From NCBI GenBank assembly GCA_946965045.2, contig OX337240.1, positions 682,001 to 746,000 of the forward strand: a DNA stretch of 64,000 nucleotides, given 5' to 3'. The notes beneath the pieces are model-generated. The model did no database searches. It was not told where the DNA came from and saw only the letters and a list, made by a program, of their open reading frames with translations. Positions 50,843-62,011 of this stretch are shown one piece after another. The stretch is from Epithemia pelagica (Eukaryota > Bacillariophyta > Bacillariophyceae > Surirellales > Surirellaceae). The stretch's first letter is position 1. Every line of letters starts with the position of its first letter. A program made the position numbers and the translations under genes.

Positions 50843-52642
50843 TCAGGCGTTGCCGCTTTGTCGACCGCAACTGTCGTCCTTGGAGCATCGGCAGGTCATA
50901 CGCTTCACCTTGCGCCTTGTGGATTGCCACGCTTCCTCCACTTTTGCGAAGGGCAACAACATTCTTGTCCCATGGCGTTGTCGCTGAACCTTCCTCCTTT
51001 CGTGTTCGGCCGTGTCGAGTTGTTCATCGGTATAGCCAGCCTCTTTTAAAATGTCTCGACGTTGGTAGAAACTCAACAGTCCACAACGTGCTTTCCGTTG
51101 CGAGCGACGTACCGACTCGAAGGAGTCGATACAGCGAGGGTGCTCCGCTTCAAAGTTCCACGATAGAGAAACAGGGGCACCGATAGAACAATTGGGGTGG
51201 TCTCCCAGCTGCATGGAATAATGCCTCACCTCAACAGTATCAAAAGACACTTTTTGTGACTCACGAGTTGTTCCTTTATCTTTGATCTTGTCACTAATGG
51301 TGATGCTTTTAAGAATCGATCGACAAACGGAATCACACTTTTCCTCGCCCGGATAACCACTTTCTTTGTTTTCGTCACAAGTACCTTGATTTGAGGTGGG
51401 TTCGTTCGCCTCTGTTTCATCCCACTCTTCGAGGGCTGAATTTGCGTGCTTGTTGACGGTGTCTTCCTGATCAGAAGTGAAGCTATCTTCGTCCAAGGTC
51501 GACGTCGTGCGTCGGGATTCGTTGTTGTGCTCCGGGACACTCCTGTACTTCACGAGACAGTGATTGGACAGGCCGATCTTCTCGTCCTGGAGAGGTTCGA
51601 CATGTTTCTCAGAATTCTCCTTCTGTATGGGTTCCTCTTCCGTTGCTCGTCCGTTGTCTGGAGTTACCAGCACAGAGTTGTTTCCTTTGGACGTTTCTTG
51701 GTTCACGAATTCTCTATCGACTGTGACCTCTTCCTCATTATGACCGAGCACAATGAACTCATCCCCATCTGCAAGTTTATGTTCCATTGCATCGTTTTGT
51801 TGCGTACTTTCGTCCATTGCTTGGGACTTTTCAACTGAATCATTCTGATAGGTGGTTGTTTCGTTTTCTATATCCTGAAGAATCGGACCATTTTCTTTGG
51901 ACACGACGCTTGTCACTGGTTGGTTTTCCTTATTGATCGCTTTGCCTTCAATCTCCTGTAACACGGTATCGCGTTCTCTACAAGTATCGGGTTGTACTTT
52001 CTCGTTCGGAGGTTCAACTTCTCTGTCGTTTGCATCCTGTAGGAAAGCGGTCTTTCGTCCCAACGTTTCGCTTTCAAGCTCATCGTTCTTCGGATTTCGA
52101 GTGCTGGAGCGCGAATTCTGTAATCCAAGAACACTTTCCCCACACTGTTCGATTTCGACCGAAGCTATTTGTTCCATATTTTCCCTGTTGTTTGTACCCT
52201 GTAGAACATCGCTAGGCTCTCCATCTGTTTCACTTGGAGCAAGATCGTTTCGGATTGTGATTTCTCTCGTATCAGCTTCCTCTACTATAGCGACAGGCAT
52301 TTCAGACTTCACATTTCCCACAAAATGTTTTTGTGGCACGGTGTTTTCTTTGCTGTCGCCGCTTTCTGAAAGAAGTTCATTTTCTAATAGCTTGTTTTGA
52401 TGCGTGGTTCCTCTCTCGTCTGGAGTTGCCACAAGGGAGTGACTTTCCGAAGAGACCTTCTCGCTAAACGATACTTCTTTCTGCCCATAGGGAACTTGAG
52501 CAACAACACTGGTTGTATGATCATGATTCCTTATTCCAGTTTCTTGCTCTCCATGACACAAAGGCACTGATGGACTATCGGCGTGGCAAATCTCATCTGG
52601 TGTCATCTCACTAGTAGCTTGAGGTCCATTTTCTTCGAGCAT
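50843..52642 (-). CDS. Disordered protein with conserved C-terminal block
   Basis: A single-exon protein of 599 residues from the first ATG (MLEENGPQAT); the frame extends 15 codons upstream without ATG. The first ~450 residues are Glu/Asn/Ser/Thr-rich, without predicted structure. The C-terminal part has an ordered block VSFDTVEVRHYSMQLGDHPN followed by GAPVSLSWNFE, then an Arg-rich helix (RRSQRKARCGLL, YQRRDILKEAGYTDEQ). From memory, this V-F-x-T-V-E-V-R-x-Y...LGD block recurs in many diatom hypothetical proteins. The function is unknown. The tail is basic and Cys-containing (CRCSKDDSCGR). Confidence 0.65.
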   Translation of the reverse strand: MLEENGPQATSEMTPDEICHADSPSVPLCHGEQETGIRNHDHTTSVVAQVPYGQKEVSFSEKVSSESHSLVATPDERGTTHQNKLLENELLSESGDSKENTVPQKHFVGNVKSEMPVAIVEEADTREITIRNDLAPSETDGEPSDVLQGTNNRENMEQIASVEIEQCGESVLGLQNSRSSTRNPKNDELESETLGRKTAFLQDANDREVEPPNEKVQPDTCRERDTVLQEIEGKAINKENQPVTSVVSKENGPILQDIENETTTYQNDSVEKSQAMDESTQQNDAMEHKLADGDEFIVLGHNEEEVTVDREFVNQETSKGNNSVLVTPDNGRATEEEPIQKENSEKHVEPLQDEKIGLSNHCLVKYRSVPEHNNESRRTTSTLDEDSFTSDQEDTVNKHANSALEEWDETEANEPTSNQGTCDENKESGYPGEEKCDSVCRSILKSITISDKIKDKGTTRESQKVSFDTVEVRHYSMQLGDHPNCSIGAPVSLSWNFEAEHPRCIDSFESVRRSQRKARCGLLSFYQRRDILKEAGYTDEQLDTAEHERRKVQRQRHGTRMLLPFAKVEEAWQSTRRKVKRMTCRCSKDDSCGRQSGNA

Positions 52643-53902
52643 CGTTCCACAGCAGTAGAGTTGAGGTTGGTCCGTCGTGGACAACAATGCAGGGATGATT
52701 GGATAGAGAACAATGAATTTTAGCTTCGTATTGTGGACATGGTGGGGATGGTGGTGGCAGTTGTTGCTTCCCCCGAGGATGCGGGGGTGTGCGCGACGTC
52801 AGGGACAGCACCCGGCCAATGCGCGACCAAAGAGGAAACAACTCGGGACCTGGACCCATTCTATGTCTATTGTCTATGTCATGTTTTCTCCATATGAATT
52901 CTTCACCCCGAAAGACTCGAACCTACTCCTAACGAGCGATGCTCATTCCTGATGCGTTCGAGAGATCAACTGGAAGAGGACTTAAGTATGCCGTGTACTC
53001 CTCTGTTCAACTTAGGGCTGTTTACTCCTCTTCACCTCATGGAAATGATGACCAATATCTCACCTGTTTTGCGAACCAACTTTCTACGGTCAATACTTGC
53101 TTGTTTTCGAGTTTGAGAGCCGCATATGCGCTCGTCAGGGTTACTGGAGACTCTCCATCTGAGGATAAGTGTGTGACGAATCGGTACAAGTACCAAGGAA
53201 TAGCCGAAAGCTGTATTCTTTGTCGACTGAAGAATCTCGTCTCGGTAATATAAACCACTAATGTAAAGGTTTGTTTCATTAAATGAAACTTTGAACTCTG
53301 TTCTAGACATTTGGCATCATGTACTCCTAACGCGATGCGTCTCTGACGTGCAAAACCATTGTTTAGCAAGAGATTGTGGCGCAGAACCTCTCTAATAGCT
53401 ATTTAGACCGGTAGAGGTCAGCGCTACGTGTGAAACAGGGTACTACGGCCATGGGTCGCATGGACACGAGGTTACTCTGGTTGTAGATGAAACGCCTCGG
53501 TGATGCAATCATAGCACTCAGAACTCAGAACTCCACATGAGAAAACATGATCACGTATCACGTCCCACGATTTGCATTTTTCCAACGCAGTCTGAAATTG
53601 CGCGGCCATTGCCAGATTGCGTTTCCAGTGTTGGGGGCGCGTCAGGGGACAGTAGACAAAAGAGTACATGCGACAAATTCGGCCACACCCATGGGAAAAC
53701 CCCAGCGCGCACTGGCTGAAACAAAAGCAGGCACGCGGAACGTTGTATGCCCATAATTCCCCAAATGCCCTCACACAACGCAATCTCAACTCACAAAACC
53801 GCAACTTCCATCTCGGCTGTGGTGGTCGTCTGAAGGACCCAAGTTATTGCTGTCCTCTAGCGTCCAAACAGCTCTGAATTGACTGTACTATTAAGCTGTA
53901 GC
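52643..53902. other. Divergent promoter region before the SET gene
   Basis: 1.26 kb with no supported gene. Frames in 53030-53800 look like chance frames. Confidence 0.4.
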
Positions 53903-56900
53903 ATGAGGTCTCGCCGCTTGCCGCTTGGAAGCCCCTCGCGGAAGGAGCGGTTTCTCTCGGACGATGGTGCCGCTGCAGGTGGTCGTAGTAACAGCAGCAT
54001 CGCTCAAACCGAAACGGTTCGGGTTAGAACCCGACAAGCTCCTCCAGTTGCTCGAAAGGAGAGTGCATCAAACCAACCGAAACGACAAAGAAGGACAAAT
54101 CGAGGTCTTCCACTGTCAGCCTCGGCGGCACAGCCGTCCAATGGCCCGAAAGCTCCACCAGAGGCCCAACCTGTGAGCCATGATGAAATACACTCCAATG
54201 GGGAGGAGGATGTTGTGGCAGCTGTTATAGTTGAAGATGCCGAAGAGGTCACGAGTGAATCAAACAAAGGTGCCAAACAAGAGGAAACAAACGGTACTGA
54301 GAAAATTGATGGCGGAGATATTGTTGTCAGTCTCACTTCTGTGACGAGAAATCGGGCTTCTGGGAAAACGGGCTCTTCTCCTGGTGGACTCGTTGCTACT
54401 CGACCGGATGGCTCCCAAGTCCATATTCAAGTAATTGTGGAAAACAAAAAGTTTGTGTACGTGGATGGTAAAACTAAGTCGTTTTCTCAAGAAGAATCAC
54501 TTGAAACGAACGAAAGACCAGATATACGCGGATACTTGAACGGAGATCAGATTGACGCAGAACCCCAGCAATTTGACAAGAAGGCGAAATCAAATGTGAA
54601 AGAGCTTGCATTATCGAACGATGAAATGACAGGGGACGGAGAACTCCCTATCGATGAGAACGACGAGAACGACGAGGATGAAGATTATGACGATGACATC
54701 GGAGGAAACCCTGACGACGACCCAGAGACTCAAGGAGCTGTTTCGTCCAAGCGAGCGGATCGAAAACGCAAGGCGTCCCATGCAGACGATGATGATAAGG
54801 ACAAAATTGCTTCCAAAAAGAAAAAGAAAAAGAAGAAACTTCATAGAAAGTCAACAGAGACCGCAGCACCGATGACCGAGGCTGCCGCTTTGCCCATTCC
54901 TCCAGGCGCAATGCAACCAAAACCTGGAATCGCTCAAGCGACTCCGGCCTTTTACTTTTATTTGGCTGAAAATAAAGGAAAAATCGAACGAGTTCTTTCT
55001 CGTCGTCATCGTAATTTCAATAAACTTGGCAAAGCTGGAGAAAAGAACGCTCTCATTGCCAAAGAAGCTGCTCTATGGTGGTCAAGACTCAGACCCACAG
55101 ACCAGAGACGTTACGTCAACATGTCAATGCGCGATTTTGAGGGGAGAATCATTGAGTGGAAAGAAGACAAAAGCATCCGAGAGATGAACTCAAACATGGG
55201 GATATCATCCTCTGACCGTTCAACGAAGTCGGAGAATCAGATGTTAGAAGATGATGAGAAATTAACTTGGAAGCGACACCAGAGGTTGTACCTCAGCACT
55301 TCCGTCGGAAGCAAACCGTTTAAAGCAGAGCCAGAGCTTTCCTACAATCGAGTTCTCCAGGATCTTTTGCATGATTTGAGGTTCCATCCGTTACCAATGC
55401 TGAGCACATGCAGACCAGTACAGGAAGAAGAAAAAGACGACATGGGCACCAAAGTTCTCATACCATACTTCGATGTTCACGGACCAGCGTCGACAAGTGT
55501 GGGAGACGCCTGTTTGGGCTGCATCAGGAGCTGGAATCACTTTTGCCCTGTCCTCCAACGTCGAGTTCCGGCAGTTGAGCACCGTGCCCGACTCCAGCCA
55601 CCCGTTAGCTCCCTGCTCGCAACGCGAGTTGGCCTCGGTCTTCGCCCCCATTTAACCAAGCCTATCGATCAGACAGAACAAAAAGATGAGGAATCAGAAC
55701 TTTTGGAATGGAAAACATCGAAACAACAGGAGGATATGATGCATCTGCCAATCGTTCCCAGCAGCACTTTGAACAACCCAAACGAACGGATGGACGACAT
55801 TGTCTTGTTCGTCGAAGAGGCAACAGCCATGAAAGTTCCCGAACCATCACGACCAGAGATGACCGCGAAGTCTCAACTGCGATCCTTGCCTTTGCAAACT
55901 GCAAAACAAGATGAGAGTATCTTCAAGAAATGCGGACGATGCCGAACGATAATTCGAGGAGACACCGGGTGTGTGCAGTGTAGAAGGGCACAGTTGGTCA
56001 TAAATATGGCCAAAAGACAAAAACAAGATGGGAAATTGCTGAAGGTCCATACGTCGATGCTAGGCAGATATAATACAAAAGATCCACCCGAGCCTCAGTC
56101 TGAATCTGACGAACGCATTGCGACCGCAATGCTGAAAGAGCGCTGGACCCCTACAGCTGTGCTACCTGCTCAACCACGATATACCCCCCATCCAACTAGT
56201 AAAAAACGCCCAGCAAGCACAACTGTTGAAAAGGAAATCCAAACGACACGGAATACTGATTCACCTCCCGAGGAAGACCTTGCACCGCGAGGTAGACCAA
56301 GTCGAATCCCAACCGTGTTTCAAGATAATTATGAACCCCATGAACGTCAAGAGATAATGGAAAGGAATCGAAGGGCTGTTAATGTCTTTCAAAAGAAAAT
56401 TGTGTTGATAGCTTGTTCAGGAATGCTTCAAGCCTTGGTAAGACGAGACCCTCTCAAGCTTTTTGATCAACCTGTGTCGGACGAAGCATATTACAAAGTG
56501 ATCAAAAATCCGATGTTTTTCTGCACTATGCGAGAGAAAATATCGAACAGCACCTACACCAGTTTGGGGGCATTCGCGAATGATGTGAAGCTGCTCTGTG
56601 AAAACGCGTTGGACTACAATCTGCCACACTCTATTTACGCCAAAGCAGCAACGGAGATTCAAGAGCTGTTCTCCATAGTACACAAACGCGCCAGTAATTG
56701 GGTTTCTGCGCTAAAGGATGCCTACTCAAACGATCTCAATAGTGGTAAGATTACGGAAAAGACTGATTCAACCACCTCGGATGATGAACTCGACGAAGCT
56801 TTTGTCGATCTCCAGCAAGATTGGCCAGAGGCGTACAACCTTTTCAACAACGGGGAAAGACTGAAAAACCATGCAGCAGCAGATTTCACTCGCACGGAAG

Positions 56901-57964
56901 AAAATGAAATTGCTTATTTTGGCAGTCTCGCCGTGAGTCGTGTCTCTGCAGCGGCCGAGGCTTCTCTTGCTCCTTACACTGACATGGGAGGATCTTTTGG
57001 TGTAGCGTCGCAACGGACATGTGAAGAAGATCGCGGATTGCGAGAGCATATAGACAGAGCCGCGGCCGGTATCGTGGGCCCGATAAATTTGTCAACTCCG
57101 TCAACGTGGCGAGAAGAATCGGTTCATCGTCTACTCCGTAAAGTACAGAGTCGCAGGCTAGATCGGCTTACTGCCTCGGAACAAGGATGTGCGCGATGTG
57201 ATGGGCTGATTGTTGACCAGGACGTTATGTTGAATATGAAGGCTGAAGCAGCAGTGGGAAAAGTGAGGAAAAATGAAGATTCCGATTTGGCAAGAGTAGA
57301 TGGTTCGCGGATTGACTTGACTACTGGACGGGCAAGTGCCAACGTACGGGCAAGAATATCCGAGCGACGGAAGGAATCCACGGAGGAGCAGTATGAGTCC
57401 GTTGCCAACTCTTGTGTTTCAGTACGTGGCAGTAGAATACATGGTTTGGGTCTGTTTGCCGACCAAGAATTCAACAAAGGGGATATCGTTGCAGAGTATG
57501 TTGGAGAGTATATCCGAAACGAAGAGTTTGAGGCGAGAGAGGCCATTTATCGTGAAAATCGAACACAGGACTATTCGTTTCGTTTCAACTCTGAATATAT
57601 CATTGACGCAACTCGTCAAGGAGGACCCGGGCGATATGCCAATCATGATTGTAACCCTAACTGCGTGTCGAAGATTGTTCCTGGTCTGGGCCCGAACCCG
57701 CACATGAAGCGTGTCATGATTGTTGCTCAGCGAGTCATCAAAATCAACGAGGAAATCACGTATGATTATCAGTTTCCCTTGGAGCAAGACCTGTCTGCAC
57801 GAATCCCATGCAACTGCAAGTCGGATGACTGCCGTGGGTTTATGAATTGGGATTTGCCAGAGAAAGGATCGAACAACAGGGCCGTTCTTGTACAAAAACG
57901 AGGGGCGAACATGCGAGATCGCATACGCCGTCTGAATCGACCACTGAAACGCGACGAGCTATAG
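53903..57964 (+). CDS. HMG-like/bromodomain/SET histone methyltransferase
   Basis: An intact single-exon protein of 1353 residues from MRSRRLPLGSPSRKE; the 8 codons upstream lack an ATG. A long disordered, acidic-then-basic N-terminus (KKKKKKKKLHRK near 310) precedes an HMG-box-like segment (TPAFYFYLAENKGKI...EAALWWSRLRPTDQRRYVNM, about 350-425). A Cys-rich pair follows (KCGRCRTIIRGDTGCVQCRR, about 674). Next are a bromodomain (about 820-935: LFDQPVSDEAYYKVIKNPM, YTSLGAFANDVKLLCENAL, YNLPHSIY) and a SET domain (about 1170-1290: GLGLFADQEFNKGDIVAEYV, RYANHDCNPNCVSKI, EITYDYQFPL). It ends with a post-SET Cys cluster (CNCKSDDCRG). All SET catalytic elements are present. The combination resembles Trithorax/KMT2-type enzymes that methylate H3K4, but with an HMG-like segment and no PHD finger that I can see. 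Confidence 0.88.
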   Translation: MRSRRLPLGSPSRKERFLSDDGAAAGGRSNSSIAQTETVRVRTRQAPPVARKESASNQPKRQRRTNRGLPLSASAAQPSNGPKAPPEAQPVSHDEIHSNGEEDVVAAVIVEDAEEVTSESNKGAKQEETNGTEKIDGGDIVVSLTSVTRNRASGKTGSSPGGLVATRPDGSQVHIQVIVENKKFVYVDGKTKSFSQEESLETNERPDIRGYLNGDQIDAEPQQFDKKAKSNVKELALSNDEMTGDGELPIDENDENDEDEDYDDDIGGNPDDDPETQGAVSSKRADRKRKASHADDDDKDKIASKKKKKKKKLHRKSTETAAPMTEAAALPIPPGAMQPKPGIAQATPAFYFYLAENKGKIERVLSRRHRNFNKLGKAGEKNALIAKEAALWWSRLRPTDQRRYVNMSMRDFEGRIIEWKEDKSIREMNSNMGISSSDRSTKSENQMLEDDEKLTWKRHQRLYLSTSVGSKPFKAEPELSYNRVLQDLLHDLRFHPLPMLSTCRPVQEEEKDDMGTKVLIPYFDVHGPASTSVGDACLGCIRSWNHFCPVLQRRVPAVEHRARLQPPVSSLLATRVGLGLRPHLTKPIDQTEQKDEESELLEWKTSKQQEDMMHLPIVPSSTLNNPNERMDDIVLFVEEATAMKVPEPSRPEMTAKSQLRSLPLQTAKQDESIFKKCGRCRTIIRGDTGCVQCRRAQLVINMAKRQKQDGKLLKVHTSMLGRYNTKDPPEPQSESDERIATAMLKERWTPTAVLPAQPRYTPHPTSKKRPASTTVEKEIQTTRNTDSPPEEDLAPRGRPSRIPTVFQDNYEPHERQEIMERNRRAVNVFQKKIVLIACSGMLQALVRRDPLKLFDQPVSDEAYYKVIKNPMFFCTMREKISNSTYTSLGAFANDVKLLCENALDYNLPHSIYAKAATEIQELFSIVHKRASNWVSALKDAYSNDLNSGKITEKTDSTTSDDELDEAFVDLQQDWPEAYNLFNNGERLKNHAAADFTRTEENEIAYFGSLAVSRVSAAAEASLAPYTDMGGSFGVASQRTCEEDRGLREHIDRAAAGIVGPINLSTPSTWREESVHRLLRKVQSRRLDRLTASEQGCARCDGLIVDQDVMLNMKAEAAVGKVRKNEDSDLARVDGSRIDLTTGRASANVRARISERRKESTEEQYESVANSCVSVRGSRIHGLGLFADQEFNKGDIVAEYVGEYIRNEEFEAREAIYRENRTQDYSFRFNSEYIIDATRQGGPGRYANHDCNPNCVSKIVPGLGPNPHMKRVMIVAQRVIKINEEITYDYQFPLEQDLSARIPCNCKSDDCRGFMNWDLPEKGSNNRAVLVQKRGANMRDRIRRLNRPLKRDEL

Positions 57965-60200
57965 ATGGTATGTACTGCTTGATTGATTATGTCCGGATCA
58001 TCGTTAACTAAGGTCACATTCATGTGATGGCATGCACGGTAAAGCGCCAAGCAAAGAGCCTTGCATGGGCGCCTTGTACAATCAATCCACGTTAAGGATG
58101 GTGCCCATGTTGTGAACGAACCGAAATTTTAATTTTAAAACAGCAAGCTATCTACACAGTTAAGGCTGAAATTGCCGTAGCCCAAAAATCTCTTTTGACC
58201 ACACCGAGTTGACGGCACTCTCTTCATTAACAGAAGCAACATTAGTCATAAGTGGAATGCTGTGAGATTCACGTTCTTTCGGTCAACATTGCTTGGGGAG
58301 TCATGTCGGGCAAGTGCTTCACCAGACGTCCTCCGTCACAGTCCACGCCATTCAATGTATGAGTCACCATCCAATTCGTTCGAAAGGACGACTCCGACCG
58401 AGCAAGAAAGGGTCAAACGTCAAACAGAGACGTATACATTCGAACTTCAGCTTCTTTCATCGCACCAAGGCTTTGACTCAGACTGTGGCCCCAATTATTG
58501 CGATGGAACCTTCACGTGAGAAGACCCTGTCAGTCCTCTTCAAAGAGTGTAGGTCCGAGTCCATCATTTCGCACTCGCCTGAGTTGGAACTAATGAATCA
58601 GGCAATCTTTAGCTGAAGCACAAACGTGCGTGCTCTTACGGCGTTAATGACGAGCAATTGTCAGACCTATGATCTAAGATGTGCTGCTGCTGGAATCAAT
58701 GTGGACACAATCGGCAATGCTCCAATTCGGAATTCTAGGACTTCAAACTTCCATGTTTCATATATCAGGTTGGAGAAGGAGCTACAAGTTTGTAATAATC
58801 ATTCGTTGGTATTTAAAATTAAGCCTTTCTTCATGATTTTAAGCCCAACTCACTGGGCTTGTAATTGTTACTGTACAACGACCAACGAGGTTTTAGATCC
58901 GAGAAGTCCAAAGACTACCCATTATTGTTCTCCTCATGACTTCGGGTCCATCATCATCTCATCTCTTTCCTCTTACGCATCATTCATCCCATCAATCATC
59001 ATACAAGTATGTCATCTTCTTCACTTATGTTCCTGGGCTCTTTTAGCTTCCGTAACATCGAACTCAAATAGCGCCAAACGTCAAACATATTAGTCAGCCG
59101 GTCAGACGAGATCTACGAGATGTCGGATGCCCGGAGTCTCGATATTCCCAATCTCGTTTGACCATGTCCATTGCCGCTCACATCAATTCAGCATTCAGGT
59201 TCAGGTTCAGGTTCATCTCCAGGTATGAGTTTCTTTGGTTCCTGTTCTTGTTGCTTGGCTTTCGGGATCCCTCAAATCTCCCAGGATAATAGGATGGCTA
59301 GTGCTTGCTATTTGCTTTTCCTTTATGTCTACCTAGACCCTATAGTCGACACATCGTCATGGCCATTTATCTGTCCCTCTTCTCCTAAATTCTCGTAGAT
59401 TGGTCAGTTGAAACCAATCCGCCAATGGATTTGGACCATATGTATCTTTGCAATGAGAGTGACTGAGATGAAGCAAAGGTCTGAGCATTAGAGGCAAGAA
59501 AAGGGGAAAGGCAAGAGGCTACGGAGTACGGAGTATCAAGGTTAAAACTTTTCTTGTGCCAACTGTGTCCATCATTCTCTAGTCTTCGCTTTTCCCAGTC
59601 AAGATTCTCAACATTCGGCATTCCGATTCTCAGTACACTATTCGTAGGAGTTTGGAGTTTGGAGCTTCAGATTATTTCAGATCTCTCAGACTCAGACTCA
59701 GATCTCTCAGATTGCCTCAGAAGCGCAGAAGCTCATCCTCTACCCTCCTCTACTCAATCTAGAGACTACTAAGAGTTCAATGTTCAATACGAACCCAGAA
59801 CCCAGTCCCCCATCCCCCACCGAATTTTTCGCGTACGAGTACATCTGGAGTCTGGAGGGAGTACGAGTACGTACGAGTACGAGTGCGAGTACACTACTGA
59901 CTACTGATACTCGTAGGGTGAACTTCGATTTACGACCTACCACTTATAAAAGCTCCATATGATTACTGCCCCTTTGTCCTTTTGGTTTTTCTTATGTGTG
60001 CTTGCTGTTTCTCCGATTAACGATTATTGACAAAATATTCCGTCCTGACGTCCTGACTCACACCTTTCAAACTGCCTCACGAATTTGGGTTCCCGTTTCG
60101 ATATCTGCAGAGGGAATTGAAAATAATGATGTCAGATTTTTTCGGACACCACTCGTTCCACTTCGCCCATAATCTAAACCGCACCACAACGAACTTCAAA
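57965..60200. other. Gene-poor region with short simple repeats
   Basis: No supported gene in 2.2 kb. Short tandem runs occur at about 59190-59220 (caggttcaggttcaggttca), 59680-59715 (cagactcagactcag) and 59855-59895 (gtacgagtac repeats). Confidence 0.5.
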
Positions 60201-60767
60201 ATGGTCATGGAGTTGAGCTACGCTACGATCTCCCTCGTGGTTGATACCTGGCAAATGGCGAAGAGAACGCCAGCCTTTGAAGAAACGGCCGGAACCCTCA
60301 TTTTAGAGAAGTACGTCAAGTGTTCTTTTCCTTAATGCAAAGAGACCAGGCTGAATTGCTAACCTTTCCTTGTTTGCTTGTTCTCCAGACTATTTGAATT
60401 GGAGCCCCGAACAAAGGCTGTTTTTGGCTTTGAACGAAGAGCAAATGTCTTTGCCTGTCCACGCCTCCAAATCGGAGCCCTCATCCACTCGAAGCGCTTG
60501 ATACAAATGTTCGACACGGCAATTGATTTGATTGGCCCCGATAGCGAAATGCTTTCTGAAGTGCTCGAAAAACTCGGAAGACGGCACATTCAATATGGCG
60601 TCAAGCCTGGATATGTTCCCTTCATGGGACAAGCAATAATCCATTCCCTTGAGCAGATACTGGGCGAAAAGGTGTGGACCAACTATGTGCAGGAGGCTTG
60701 GGAAGTTGTGTACGAAGAGCTGAGTCGAGATATTATGAAGGGCATTTTGAGTGGTGACGGTGCATAG
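60201..60767 (+). CDS. Single-domain globin, copy 2
   Basis: Two exons (60201-60310 and 60389-60767) with a 78-bp intron in the same position and phase as the gene at 49802. The protein has 162 residues from ATG 60201 (or 160 from 60207, which aligns with copy 1's start). An in-frame ATG at 60126 is also possible. F49 (TKAVFGF), distal His70 (LIHSKRLIQMF) and proximal His103 (GRRHIQYGV) are conserved, so haem binding is expected. A short insert (NVFACPRLQIGA) lengthens the CD/E region relative to copy 1. No targeting signal. Confidence 0.85.
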
Positions 60768-62011
60768 ATGTAAAGAGAACGAAAGTCTGGGGACTGTTGG
60801 TGAAAGGATCTGCATTAATGACTGTGGCGCCGACAACTACGCAATGTTTCTGAGATCTGGATTCATGATGTATATTATTGACCAAAGATGTCCGATTTGT
60901 TAATATGTAGATCTAAATTAGATCTTTGGACGTAAATGATGATAGATCCATGAAACTGGAGTTGACCTTCAATCCCTGGGGCTGCAGACGAGGAACGAGT
61001 TGTACCTGATGGACATATGATGGGGAAAAAGGGCTTTTGTGAGGCATCATGGAATATGTTGGGCCACGCGACGCTCTAGATTCGACATGTAATTTTTGTT
61101 CACATGAGGAAACATTCGAGTAACGCTTGCGTCACCACTCAATTGTCCTTTAGTTCTCATGGCTCGTTAGATCTCTCTGATGCCCGTTTCTAGCACAAAA
61201 AATATTCAAGCAATGCTTCTGTTAACACTTGTTTCTTGTGTGCACATGCTTCTTTTCAGATGTCCCTTTATCGTTTGATACATAGCGCCGTCACTCTAGA
61301 GGTCATGGTCAGGTAGTTACCTTCCCGGATGCCTTACACCTTCCATCCATTATGAACTGGAATGGTTGCGAATGAGCCTTCCTGTACAATAGTGGATCGT
61401 AGGTGACCGTAATAGGGGGACAAAGCTCCATTCCTCAATGGATAAACTAGGTTGTTAGGTGTAGGTAAGGTTACCTAATCTCGCAGGGTCGCACGTGAGA
61501 AACGTGCGCCCACCAACCAGCGCGATGTTGGGGAGCTGTCAAAAGTTCAACGATACGAACTATGATCAGAGCGCTGAGGTTTTAGTGGAGCGGACGTGAC
61601 ACTTCCACGACAGAATTTGTTGTGTCCTCGTAGTAGCCAGTATACAGTAGACCCGTCGACATCGAGACCTGAGACACGCCATGAGCGGACAAAGAACCCC
61701 GGCCTTTCTACACCCTGTCGGTTCACAGAAACAACAACGCAAACGACACAAAAAGGAGCATGGACAAACAAAGAGCGTCCAAAGCCAAAGCTACGCATTG
61801 CAAATCAATCAAGACCACAGGGCACCAATATTGCACACAGCTTTCATTCAATCTTCTGATAACCGAAAACCATTCACAAGAGGTGTATAAAAAGATTGAA
61901 CGGAAAACCAATTGACGTCACCACCCTGTGAACCTTGAAGAGAGACAAGGCGTCAATTCATAAAAATCATCATTTACGAAATCATTATTGGAAATCCACA
62001 AAAGAAGAACC
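60768..62011. other. Intergenic region, no gene seen
   Basis: 1.24 kb, presumably the kinase promoter; no supported feature. Confidence 0.4.

Noticed and set aside
58626-59093. Plus-strand frame of 155 codons
   Set aside because: No domain, odd composition and no supporting splice or start context; treated as intergenic.
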